64,000 nt of DNA from Streptomyces bicolor (GTDB taxonomy: Bacteria; Actinomycetota; Actinomycetes; Streptomycetales; Streptomycetaceae): assembly GCF_000719285.1 (NCBI RefSeq), contig NZ_JOFS01000001.1, positions 124,001-188,000 on the forward strand, in the 5' to 3' direction. Made by a program: the position numbers and the translations under genes. The notes under the pieces were generated by a model. It saw only the letters and a list, made by a program, of their open reading frames with translations. It was not told the DNA's origin and made no database searches. Numbering within the stretch: the stretch's first letter is position 1; the number at the start of each line of letters is the position of its first letter. Of this stretch, positions 43,895 to 51,669 are shown piece by piece.

Positions 43895-44857
43895 ATGACG
43901 AAGAGACCCGGCGCCGCCACCGTGACGGGTGGCGCCCTGCTCGCGCTGCTCTGCCCGGGCGGCGCGGCGGCACAGGACGCAGACGCGTTCCCCCGCGAGG
44001 TCTCGGGCGGCCACGCGAGCTGGAACACGGCATCCGCCCAGCTCGGGGACAAGGGCATCTCGCTCGACGTGGCCGAACCCGCCGTACGGGGATCCGCCGG
44101 CCGAGCCGGGTTCCCGACGACCGGCGGCGGCGCCGACCGCGAAACCGGCGAGGCGGAGGTCGAGTTGGGCGGCTCGGCCCTGCTGACCTCCCCCGCCGCC
44201 ACGCGGCCCCTGCCCCTCGGCGGACTCCGGCTGCGGCTCGACGGCGACGAGGGCACCCTCTACGCGCGTACGGTCGTCGACGGCAGGGTCCGCGAACTCG
44301 CCCTGGCCGGCGTGGAATCCGGCACCGAACCCGTCGTACGGTCGACCGGCCTGACCTGGACCGGGCTCCACGCGTCGCTCACGGAGGACGGGGCGGCGCT
44401 ACTCTCCGAGTGGAGCGGAGCTCGGTTCACGGCGGGCGACGGGTACGGGGCGCTGGACCTGACGGTGGGGACCGGCGGCAAACCAACCGAAGCCGCACCG
44501 GAGAACACATCGCAGCCGGCACCCGACTCCTCCGACGAGAAACCCGGCGAGGGCGCCGGTGGCACGGCGGCGACCCCCCGGCCGGCGACAGCACCTTCCG
44601 CCGACGTCACCCACCCCACCCTCACCCCCGGCAGCGAACAGACCGTCACCGGCGCCGGGTTCGAGCCCGGCGAGGTCGTCCTCGTCGCGATCGACGACGA
44701 CACCCGGTACCAGGCGGTGGCCGACGAGACGGGGCGGGTCTCGCGCACGTTCCCGGTGTACGGCACCGCCGGCGAAGGCGCGCACACCGTGGAGCTCACC
44801 ACCGTGACCGGGGAACGCCGGGCGGCCGTGGACTTCGGCGTACGGGCGCGGGCGTAG
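43895..44857 (+). CDS. Secreted protein with probable Htaa (haem-binding) domain and C-terminal Ig-like domain
   Basis: 320 residues with a signal peptide (to about 27, ALLCPGGAAAQD). Residues about 35-190 resemble an Htaa domain, known from corynebacterial haem receptors: AGFPTTGGGADRETGEAEVEL, LPLGGLRLRLDGDEGTLYA and LTEDGAALLSEWSGARF. A Pro/Thr-rich linker (about 195-245) leads to an IPT/Ig-like domain (TLTPGSEQTVTGAGFEPGEV). No sortase signal or membrane anchor is seen, so it is likely released or held by another protein. AAAGGAGA precedes ATG 43895, 38 bases after the anchored protein gene. Domain identity is from pattern recognition only. Confidence 0.75.
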   Translation: MTKRPGAATVTGGALLALLCPGGAAAQDADAFPREVSGGHASWNTASAQLGDKGISLDVAEPAVRGSAGRAGFPTTGGGADRETGEAEVELGGSALLTSPAATRPLPLGGLRLRLDGDEGTLYARTVVDGRVRELALAGVESGTEPVVRSTGLTWTGLHASLTEDGAALLSEWSGARFTAGDGYGALDLTVGTGGKPTEAAPENTSQPAPDSSDEKPGEGAGGTAATPRPATAPSADVTHPTLTPGSEQTVTGAGFEPGEVVLVAIDDDTRYQAVADETGRVSRTFPVYGTAGEGAHTVELTTVTGERRAAVDFGVRARA

Positions 44858-44872
44858 CTCTTGAGCAACGAG

Positions 44873-44894
44873 GAGCGGGCAGCACGGCCCGCTC
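44873..44894 (+). terminator. Terminator after the Htaa-like gene
   Basis: GAGCGGGC and GCCCGCTC form an exact 8-bp stem with a 6-base loop followed by TTCT, 16 bases after the stop of the Htaa-like gene. Confidence 0.75.
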
Positions 44895-44948
44895 TTCTGC
44901 ACGCCCAACTCCCCTGTGACACAGGCCCGTTGGGCTCTTGGCCGTCCG

Positions 44949-44991
44949 TTGACAAACAGCCACTACCCGTATTTAGGTTTGCCTTACCTAA
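44949..44991 (+). promoter_or_regulatory. Promoter with overlapping DmdR/IdeR iron box
   Basis: A -35 hexamer TTGACA (44949-44954) is followed after 17-19 bases by a -10 region that overlaps the iron box TTAGGTTTGCCTTACCTAA (44973-44991), which matches the consensus TTAGGTTAGGCTAACCTAA at 16 of 19 positions. Repressor binding would block the -10 region. It drives the secreted protein gene starting at 45055. Confidence 0.9.
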
Positions 44992-45054
44992 CCCCCCTGC
45001 CGGGTTCCTTGTCCCGATCGAGGCGCCCGCACCGAGAAAGGCGAACACCTCACC

Positions 45055-45594
45055 ATGAGACCCGTTCCCTCCGCCCGCACCGCCGCCCGCGCCGCCGTTG
45101 CCGTGACCGCCTCCGCAGCCCTGACCCTGGGCCTGGCCGGCTCGGCCTCCGCCGCCACCTCGACCCGCACGGTCACCGACGGCGGCACGACCTACAACCT
45201 GTCGCTGACCTCCCCCGCCACGGCCGCCGCCACGGGCCAGGTCATCACCGTCTCCGGCTCCGGCTACAACACCGGCCAGGGCGTCTACGTCAGCCTGTGC
45301 GTGGTCGACGGCGAGCAGGGCGCCACCAAGCCGACCCCGTGCCTGGGCGGCCAGGACGAGGACGGCTCCACCGGTGCCTCGCACTGGGTCAACAACACCT
45401 TCGGCGGCCTGTTCGCCAACAGCTCCAAGTTCGGCACGGGCGGCACGTTCAGCGTGCGGATCTACGTCAAGGCCACCCTCGATGACGGCAGCGTCTGCGG
45501 CCAGGACGTCGAGTGCGCCGTGGTGACGCGGGCGGACCACTTCGACAGCGAGGACCGCAAGTACGACGTCCACGTCCCGATCACCTTCCAGTAG
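45055..45594 (+). CDS. Secreted single neocarzinostatin-like module protein
   Basis: 179 residues: an Ala-rich signal peptide ending near residue 33 (GLAGSASAA) and one module. It shares the marker sequences of its neighbours: GQVITVSGSGYNTGQGVYVSLC, CVVDGEQGATKPTPC, VCGQDVECAVVTRADHF and HVPITF. No anchor follows, so it should be free in the medium, in contrast to the LAXTG proteins. Its own iron-box promoter (44949-44991) makes it the clearest iron-repressed gene of the set; AGAAAGG precedes the ATG. Possible soluble haemophore or decoy, inferred from context. Confidence 0.88.
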   Translation: MRPVPSARTAARAAVAVTASAALTLGLAGSASAATSTRTVTDGGTTYNLSLTSPATAAATGQVITVSGSGYNTGQGVYVSLCVVDGEQGATKPTPCLGGQDEDGSTGASHWVNNTFGGLFANSSKFGTGGTFSVRIYVKATLDDGSVCGQDVECAVVTRADHFDSEDRKYDVHVPITFQ

Positions 45595-45604
45595 GCGCCC
45601 GTCA

Positions 45605-45633
45605 GGCCGGGCCCACCCAGCCGGGGCCCGGCC
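45605..45633 (+). terminator. Terminator hairpin after the secreted module gene
   Basis: GGCCGGGCCC and GGGCCCGGCC form an exact 10-bp stem with a 9-base loop, 10 bases after the stop at 45594. It separates the gene from the large anchored protein 88 bases further on, so that gene may depend on read-through or a promoter not seen. Confidence 0.75.
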
Positions 45634-45681
45634 CTCGGTATCCCCGGGGTGCCGGGCGCACCCGACCAGTGAGGACCCTCC

Positions 45682-48060
45682 ATGACCGACGAACCCAGAC
45701 CGACAGCCGGGGCCGGACGCCGGTTCAGACGCCCCGCCGCACTCCTCGGCGCCGCCGCGCTCGTGGCCGCGGCCGTCACGCTCGGCTCCACCGCACAGGC
45801 CTCCGACACACCGAAGACGGCCCTCGGCAAGGACGGCCAGAAGCTCACCGTCACGGCTTCCGCGAACCTCGACCCAGACGGCGAGACCCTCCGCGTCACC
45901 GGCTCCGGCTACGACGCGACCAAGGCCATCTACGTCGCCCTGTGCAAGGACAACGGCGACAACCGTGTCCCCACCCCGTGCCTCGGCGGCGCCGACCAGA
46001 ACGGTTCCGGCAGCTCCTCGCAGTGGATCGTCCCCGAGGGCGACGAGTACGCGGGCGACCTGGCCGTCACCTGGGGCGTGGGCGGCACCTTCGACGTGGA
46101 GATCGGCATCAAGGCCAAGGACGGCGGCCTGGACTGCACCAAGGTCACCTGCTCGGTCGTCACCCGCGTCGACCACCGCAACCCCGGCGACCGCTCGCAG
46201 GACGTCCGTATCCCCGTCACTTTCGAGGGCCAGGACCCCGGGGACGGGGGCGGCGGCGACGGCGTGGATGTACCGCCCGGCACCGTCAGCTACGTCCGGG
46301 CCGCCGAGTTCACCACGGCGGGCCGCCCGCTGGACCTGCTGCTGCACCCCGACTCCGGGAAGCTGTACGTCGGTTCGGACAACATCCCCGACACCGCGGA
46401 CATCGCCGAGCAGGGCCTGTACGCCATCGACCCGAAGGACGGCACGCTCCTCGGCCACATCCAGCAGGCCCCCGGCGCGACCGGCGCCCTCGCGGCCCGC
46501 GTGGTCCGCTGGATCGCCGGTCCGCTGGCCGGCGACGGCGTCGTCTTCCACTACCCGCTGCGCGGCATAGGCACCGCGAAGGACGGCGACACGGCCGCGA
46601 AGGGCGTGTGGCTGGCCGGCGGCACGGTCACCGCCACCGTCGAACTCCCGGAGGCCTCCGTCTACTTCGTCGAGACGGACCCGGCGACCGGCAATGTCTG
46701 GGTGGGCAGCTCGTACGACGTGCTCGTCTTCGACAAGGACGGCAAGCAGCTGGCCAAGCTGACCGGCAAGGACCGGGCCACGGCCATGGCCTTCGACAAG
46801 GCCACCGGCGAGGCCTTCGTCCTGCGTGAGGACTGGGGCACCGCCGACGACGGCGCGGACAACGTCGGCGCCCTGGAGATCTACGACAGCGCCACCGCCC
46901 GGCAGGCGGCCGAGCCCGTCGCCCTGCCCGGCAACCGCGCCGGTGCCTACGCGGGCGTCGCCGTCACCCCCGGCGCCTCGTCCGTCTACGTCACCAGCCA
47001 GGCCGAGAGCAAGGTCGTCAAGCTCGACCGACGTGTCTCCCCGAAGATCGTCCAGTCCCCCACCGACCAGTCCGTCGCACCGGGCGGCAAGGTCACCTTC
47101 GTCGCGGCCGCCGAGGGCGCTCCCGAGCCCACCGTGCGCTGGCAGGTCAGCCCCGACGAGGGCCAGATCTGGTCCGCGATCGAGGGTGCGACGCAGAACG
47201 CGTATACCTTCACCGCCAAGGCGGCCCAGGACGGCTACCGCTACCGCGCCGAGTTCACCAACGCGGCCGGTACGACCCGCACTTCACCCATCACGCTCAC
47301 GGTCACCGAGCCCGGTGACGGCGGCGACAACGGCGGCGGAGACGACGGCGGTGACGGCGACGGCAGCACGGAGCCGTCCGGCTCCAAGACCGTCACCGGC
47401 CCGAACGGCCAGAAGCTCACCGTCACCCCGGTCAACGACCTCGCCACCGAGGACCAGACCCTGAAGGTCACCGGCACCGGCTACGACACCAAGAAGGGCA
47501 TCTACGTCGCCCTCTGCGTCGACAACGGCGACGGCGAACTGCCCACGCCGTGCATCGGCGGCGTCGACATGACCGGCGGCTCGCACTCCTCGGCGTGGAT
47601 CTCCTCGAACCCGCCGGACTACGGTGCGGACCTGGCGATCCCGTACGGCGACGGCGGCACCTTCGAGGTCGAGCTGACCGTCGCCGCCAAGGACGAGTAC
47701 ACCGACTGCTTCAAGGCCACGTGCGTCCTGGCCACCCGCAATGACCACACCCTCTCCGGCGACCGCTCCCAGGACGTCAAGGTCCCGGTCAGCTTCGTCG
47801 GACAGGACCCGGTGGACACGGACGACGACACCGGCGGCACGGGCGGCACCGGCGGCAACGGCGGCACGGGCACGACGGGCGGGAGCACCGGCGGCTCGGA
47901 CACCGGTTCCACCACGGGCGGTTCCGGCGGCACAGGCACCTCGACGGCGGGCGGCAGCCTCGCCTCCACCGGCGTCACCGTGCTCTCCGTCGCCGCGCTC
48001 GCGGCCGCGCTGCTGGCCACCGGCTGGGTGGTGTACCGCAAGGGCCGTACCGTCAACTGA
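45682..48060 (+). CDS. Large LAXTG-anchored protein: two neocarzinostatin-like modules, beta-propeller and Ig-like domain
   Basis: 792 residues. Order: signal region (to about 45), module 1 (about 50-190; GSGYDATKAIYVALC, NRVPTPCLGG, CSVVTRVDH), a seven- or six-blade YVTN-like propeller (about 200-450; LLLHPDSGKLYVGSDN, ASVYFVETDPATGNVWVGSS), an Ig-like domain (about 452-545; VTFVAAAEGAPEPTVRWQV), an acidic Gly linker, module 2 (about 570-706; GTGYDTKKGIYVALC, ELPTPCIGG, CVLATRNDH), a Gly/Thr linker and LASTG with membrane helix and KGR tail. Cell-wall anchored by sortase E, by family rule. Length and architecture suggest a stalk presenting modules away from the wall. Confidence 0.85.
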   Translation: MTDEPRPTAGAGRRFRRPAALLGAAALVAAAVTLGSTAQASDTPKTALGKDGQKLTVTASANLDPDGETLRVTGSGYDATKAIYVALCKDNGDNRVPTPCLGGADQNGSGSSSQWIVPEGDEYAGDLAVTWGVGGTFDVEIGIKAKDGGLDCTKVTCSVVTRVDHRNPGDRSQDVRIPVTFEGQDPGDGGGGDGVDVPPGTVSYVRAAEFTTAGRPLDLLLHPDSGKLYVGSDNIPDTADIAEQGLYAIDPKDGTLLGHIQQAPGATGALAARVVRWIAGPLAGDGVVFHYPLRGIGTAKDGDTAAKGVWLAGGTVTATVELPEASVYFVETDPATGNVWVGSSYDVLVFDKDGKQLAKLTGKDRATAMAFDKATGEAFVLREDWGTADDGADNVGALEIYDSATARQAAEPVALPGNRAGAYAGVAVTPGASSVYVTSQAESKVVKLDRRVSPKIVQSPTDQSVAPGGKVTFVAAAEGAPEPTVRWQVSPDEGQIWSAIEGATQNAYTFTAKAAQDGYRYRAEFTNAAGTTRTSPITLTVTEPGDGGDNGGGDDGGDGDGSTEPSGSKTVTGPNGQKLTVTPVNDLATEDQTLKVTGTGYDTKKGIYVALCVDNGDGELPTPCIGGVDMTGGSHSSAWISSNPPDYGADLAIPYGDGGTFEVELTVAAKDEYTDCFKATCVLATRNDHTLSGDRSQDVKVPVSFVGQDPVDTDDDTGGTGGTGGNGGTGTTGGSTGGSDTGSTTGGSGGTGTSTAGGSLASTGVTVLSVAALAAALLATGWVVYRKGRTVN

Positions 48061-48077
48061 TCCACCTCCACGGTGAG

Positions 48078-48115
48078 TTCGCCCTCCGGCGCGCACGGAC
48101 ACGCCGGAGGGCGAA
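48078..48115. terminator. Strong bidirectional terminator
   Basis: TTCGCCCTCCGGCG and CGCCGGAGGGCGAA form an exact 14-bp stem with a 10-base loop, between the ends of the convergent anchored-protein and methyltransferase genes. The strongest hairpin in the window; bounds the iron-box cluster on its right. Confidence 0.9.
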
Positions 48116-48121
48116 CGGCCG

Positions 48122-48847
48122 TCAGGCGGTCCGGCCGACCACCGCCCACTTCGACGGCAGCTCGATCCGGGCGCCGTTCGGCCCGTGCTCCGTGGTGACC
48201 AGCGGCAGTTCGCCACTGGCGAGGACGGTGAGCCCGGCCGCGCGCAGATACTCGGGCACCGCGGCGTCGGCCACCTCGCCGGGGGCGATGCCGTGCCGGA
48301 AGATGGGCGCGAGCTTGGGCGGCGGCCCCGCCGGGCCCTGGGCGAGCCCCATGAGGACGGGCTTGGCGGACTCGGAGAGTTCGACCAGGAAGGCCCGGCC
48401 ACGCTCGCCGACCAGCGTGGCGATCCCGTTCACCATCAGCTGCCGGTCGTCGGGCTCGGCCTGGTGCAGCACGCCCCGCATATAGACGTTGGCGTCCCCG
48501 AGTTCGGCATGCAGCGTCTCGGCCTCGGCCTTCTCCACCGCGTCGAACAGCCGGTACGCCGCCTGCCCCGCGGGGTCGGCGCGCCGGGCGTGGTCGAGGG
48601 CCGCGGCGGACAGGTCGGCGCCCAGGACGTGTGTGAAGCGGTCGGCGAGGAACCGGGTCTGAGTGCCGTTGCCGCAGCCCAGGTCCACCATCGGCAGGCC
48701 GGGATCGGCCAGGTGAGCCTCGAACAGGGCCAGATGGCGTCCGGCGGTCAGAGCCGGCTCCGCGTCCCAGAACACCGCCCCCGGTTCCTCGGGGGCTTCC
48801 CGCCAGAAGCCCTCCCAGGCCTCCCGGTACCGACTCGTCACGCTCAT
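48122..48847 (-). CDS. Class I SAM-dependent methyltransferase
   Basis: 241-residue methyltransferase with motif I MVDLGCGNGTQTRFLADRF (about 53-71), acidic residue in LGADLSAAALDHARR and a short post-motif NVYMRGVLHQAE. It resembles the thiopurine/UbiE-like small-molecule group; substrate unknown. GGGGAGTC lies 5 bases before ATG 48847. Monocistronic; the 153-base region upstream to the phosphatase gene shows no clear signals. Confidence 0.88.
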   Translation of the reverse strand: MSVTSRYREAWEGFWREAPEEPGAVFWDAEPALTAGRHLALFEAHLADPGLPMVDLGCGNGTQTRFLADRFTHVLGADLSAAALDHARRADPAGQAAYRLFDAVEKAEAETLHAELGDANVYMRGVLHQAEPDDRQLMVNGIATLVGERGRAFLVELSESAKPVLMGLAQGPAGPPPKLAPIFRHGIAPGEVADAAVPEYLRAAGLTVLASGELPLVTTEHGPNGARIELPSKWAVVGRTA

Positions 48848-49000
48848 GACCGACTCCCCAGGGTGCGACGACGACCCGTCGTGAAGTGACGGGCGAGTAC
48901 GGTCTATCGCGGCCTGGTTTCGGCCACAAGCGCCCGGCGCATACCTTCACTCGGCATTCGAGACCCGTACGCCGTCGAACGCCCCGCTGGGCACAAGGAA

Positions 49001-51493
49001 TCAGCGTCGCGGGAGCGTGAGTTCGAACCAGACGGTCTTTCCGGCGCTCGTACGGCTGGTGCCCCACTCGCGCGCGAGCGTGCTCACCACGCGCAGCCCG
49101 CGCCCGGACTCGTCGAAGGGGCCGGCGTTGAGCAGCGTCGGCAGGTCGTGATCGTCGTCGTCCACCTCGCACAACAGCGTGTCGCCGCGCACCAGGCGCA
49201 GTTCGACCGGGCGGCCGTGGGAGTGCCGTACGGCGTTGGTGACGAGCTCGCTGACCAGCAGCTCGGCGGTGTGGGCGACGCGTGGCAGGCCCCACTCGTG
49301 CAGCTGCTCGCGGACGACGGCGCGGGCCCGGCCGACCTCCATCGGGTCGAGGCCGATCCGCCACTCGGCGACGTCCTCCGGTTCGATGCCGTTGAGGCGG
49401 GCCATCAGCAGGGCGACGTCGTCCTTGCGGCCGCCACGGCCCGCTTCTGAAAATGTCGCAGCGAGGGCGCGGATGATCGTGTCGCAGGCGTCGTCCATGG
49501 ACGCGGCCGGGTGGGCGGCGGACTCGCAGAGGGTCGCGAGGCCGACACCGATGTCCTCGCCACGCACCTCGACCAGTCCGTCGGTGCACATCACGATCCG
49601 GTCGCCGGGCTCCACGCGCACGCGTACCGCCTCGAACGGCACCCCGCCGACACCGATCGGCGCCCCCGTGGGCAGGTCGAGCAGCTCGCTGCGCCCGTCG
49701 TCGGCGCGGACCAGGACGGGCGGGATGTGACCGGCGTTGGCGATGTGGAGTTCGCTCACGATCGGGTCGTAGACGGCGTACAGGCAGGTCGCGAGGTAGG
49801 TGTCGCCGAGGCGCTGGGCGAGGTCGTCCAGGTTGCGCAGCAGTTGGGCGGGCGGCAGGTCGAGGGCGGCCATGGTCTGCACGGCCGTACGCAACTGGCC
49901 CATCATAGCGGCCGAGTTGAGGCCGTGGCCCATGACGTCGCCGACGACGAGGGCGGTGCGGGCGCCGGGCAGTTTCACGGAGTCGAACCAGTCACCGCCG
50001 ACGCGCCCCAGCAAGGTGCCCGGCAGATAGCGGGTGGCGATGTCGCAGCCCGCCATGCGCGGCGGGATGTGCGGCAGCATGCTGTCCTGGAGGGTCTCGG
50101 CGACGCTCTCCTGGTAGGTGTACATGCGTGCGTTGTCGAGGACGAGGCCCGCGCGGGCGGCGAGTTCGGCGCCGGTGACGCGGTCCATGTCGTTGAACTC
50201 GACGCGCTCCGGGTGCCGCAGCAGGATCATGAAGCCGAGCACGACATTGCGGGCCTTGAGCGGTACGACCAGCATCGAGCGGCCCGTGATCAGTGGCCGG
50301 ATGTCACGCTTCTCGAACTGCGAGGCGATGGCGTGGCCCATCTGCTCGCTGATGCGTGACACGAGGACGGGCTCGCCGCTGGTCATGCACTGGAAGAAGG
50401 GTGTGTGCGCCGGGAAGGGCATGGCCTCGCCGACCGGCACGACGTCGTCCCAGCGGCCGGGTTCGTCGGTGTGTTCGACGGCGACCCGGTGCCACATCGT
50501 GGTCGTGTCGGGCACGCCGTCGGGGAATCCCTCACCGGCGACGACCTGTTCGCGCAGATAGGTGCCGGCGACATCGGTGAAGCGCGGGACCACGGCCTTG
50601 CTGACCTCGATGATCGTCCGCGACAGGTCCAGGGAGGTGCCGATGCGGCCGCTGACCTCGTTGAGGAACTCCAGGCGTTCGCGTACGGCGGCGTACTCGA
50701 GGTCCTCGCCGTCGTCGGTGTACTCCTCGGCTAACGGCAGCCCCTTGGCGGCGGCCTGGGCGGCTCGCTCCCGGCGGGCCTTGCGCTCGACGCGGCGGGG
50801 CACGCCCCAGTCGGGGGTGACGGGCACCCGGTCGTTCTGGCTGAACTCCAGGACGGGATAGCCCAGTTCGAGAATCTGGCCGACGATGCGGGCGCCCTCC
50901 TGGACGCTCATGCTGGGCAGGATCTCGGGCAGGCGGCGGGCGAGTTCCTCGGCTCCGGGGAAGTCGGTGTGCAGGGCGAAGCCGGGTGCGACGCGGTCGA
51001 AGCCGGGGTCGTCGTCGCCGTCGTCCTGCTGGAGCCGGCCCACGTCGGCGCCGAGCACGAGGAGCCGCTCCGGCCCGGGGCCCACCAGCGGGTACGCCCA
51101 CCACAGGACGTCGACGCGGTCGCTCCCCCACCCTTCGGACGGGGGCGCCTCCCTCTCGCTTCGCTCGGGCACGGTGAGGCGGGCACGGCCCGCGGCCGGG
51201 TAGAACAGCCGCCCGTCGAGGGACGATTCGAGGTCGTGGCCGAGCCCGTCGTACGTCGAGTACGCCCCGTACGGCGAGACGTCCTCGTCCTCGGGCAGCG
51301 CTCCGGAGACGGGCAGCAGATCGACGGCCGGGCGCCCGATCGCCTCTTCCTTGTCGGCCCCGAACAGACGGCGTGCGCCGGAGCTCCAGTGGGACACGAG
51401 GCCCTCGCGGTCCACCACGACCACGGCCAGCGGGATGCGGCCGGCCGCGGCGTGCTCCGTCACCGCGCCGTCCCTCTCGGTGCCACGGTCCAT
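49001..51493 (-). CDS. SpoIIE-family PP2C phosphatase with PAS, GAF and anti-sigma kinase domains
   Basis: 830 residues, soluble. Domain order: PAS-like sensor (about 18-60, VVVVDREGLVSHWSSGARRL), charged linker, GAF domain (about 285-450, SGRIGTSLDLSRTI to ARAGLVLDNARM), SpoIIE/PP2C phosphatase (about 465-680; VGGDWFDSVKLPG, VGDVMGHGLNSAAMM, GRKDDVALLMARL) and a C-terminal HATPase of the RsbW type (about 700-830; ELLVSELVTNAVRHSHG, DESGRGLRVVSTLAREWG). Such proteins dephosphorylate anti-anti-sigma factors and may rephosphorylate them, tuning alternative sigma factors to signals. No sigma or anti-sigma gene is adjacent, so its partner is unknown. Confidence 0.93.
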   Translation of the reverse strand: MDRGTERDGAVTEHAAAGRIPLAVVVVDREGLVSHWSSGARRLFGADKEEAIGRPAVDLLPVSGALPEDEDVSPYGAYSTYDGLGHDLESSLDGRLFYPAAGRARLTVPERSEREAPPSEGWGSDRVDVLWWAYPLVGPGPERLLVLGADVGRLQQDDGDDDPGFDRVAPGFALHTDFPGAEELARRLPEILPSMSVQEGARIVGQILELGYPVLEFSQNDRVPVTPDWGVPRRVERKARRERAAQAAAKGLPLAEEYTDDGEDLEYAAVRERLEFLNEVSGRIGTSLDLSRTIIEVSKAVVPRFTDVAGTYLREQVVAGEGFPDGVPDTTTMWHRVAVEHTDEPGRWDDVVPVGEAMPFPAHTPFFQCMTSGEPVLVSRISEQMGHAIASQFEKRDIRPLITGRSMLVVPLKARNVVLGFMILLRHPERVEFNDMDRVTGAELAARAGLVLDNARMYTYQESVAETLQDSMLPHIPPRMAGCDIATRYLPGTLLGRVGGDWFDSVKLPGARTALVVGDVMGHGLNSAAMMGQLRTAVQTMAALDLPPAQLLRNLDDLAQRLGDTYLATCLYAVYDPIVSELHIANAGHIPPVLVRADDGRSELLDLPTGAPIGVGGVPFEAVRVRVEPGDRIVMCTDGLVEVRGEDIGVGLATLCESAAHPAASMDDACDTIIRALAATFSEAGRGGRKDDVALLMARLNGIEPEDVAEWRIGLDPMEVGRARAVVREQLHEWGLPRVAHTAELLVSELVTNAVRHSHGRPVELRLVRGDTLLCEVDDDDHDLPTLLNAGPFDESGRGLRVVSTLAREWGTSRTSAGKTVWFELTLPRR

Positions 51494-51669
51494 GGCCCAG
51501 GCCCTCTCTCCCCACGGCTCCGCAAGATCTGCCGCCTACTCCACCGTACGGCTCCGGGCGGAGGCGATGTGCGGCAATACGGGAATTGGTGAGCCGCGAG
51601 CACGAGGGCATGCGGGGGGGCCGTGCGCGTGGCGTCCTCGCAGGACAGCCGTGCGCACCGGTCCCTGGC

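Noticed and set aside
44260..46551. 763-codon minus-strand frame opposite the surface protein genes
   Set aside because: Antisense of the module-coding genes; Val/Asp/Gly repeats arise from their codons, and start signals are lacking.
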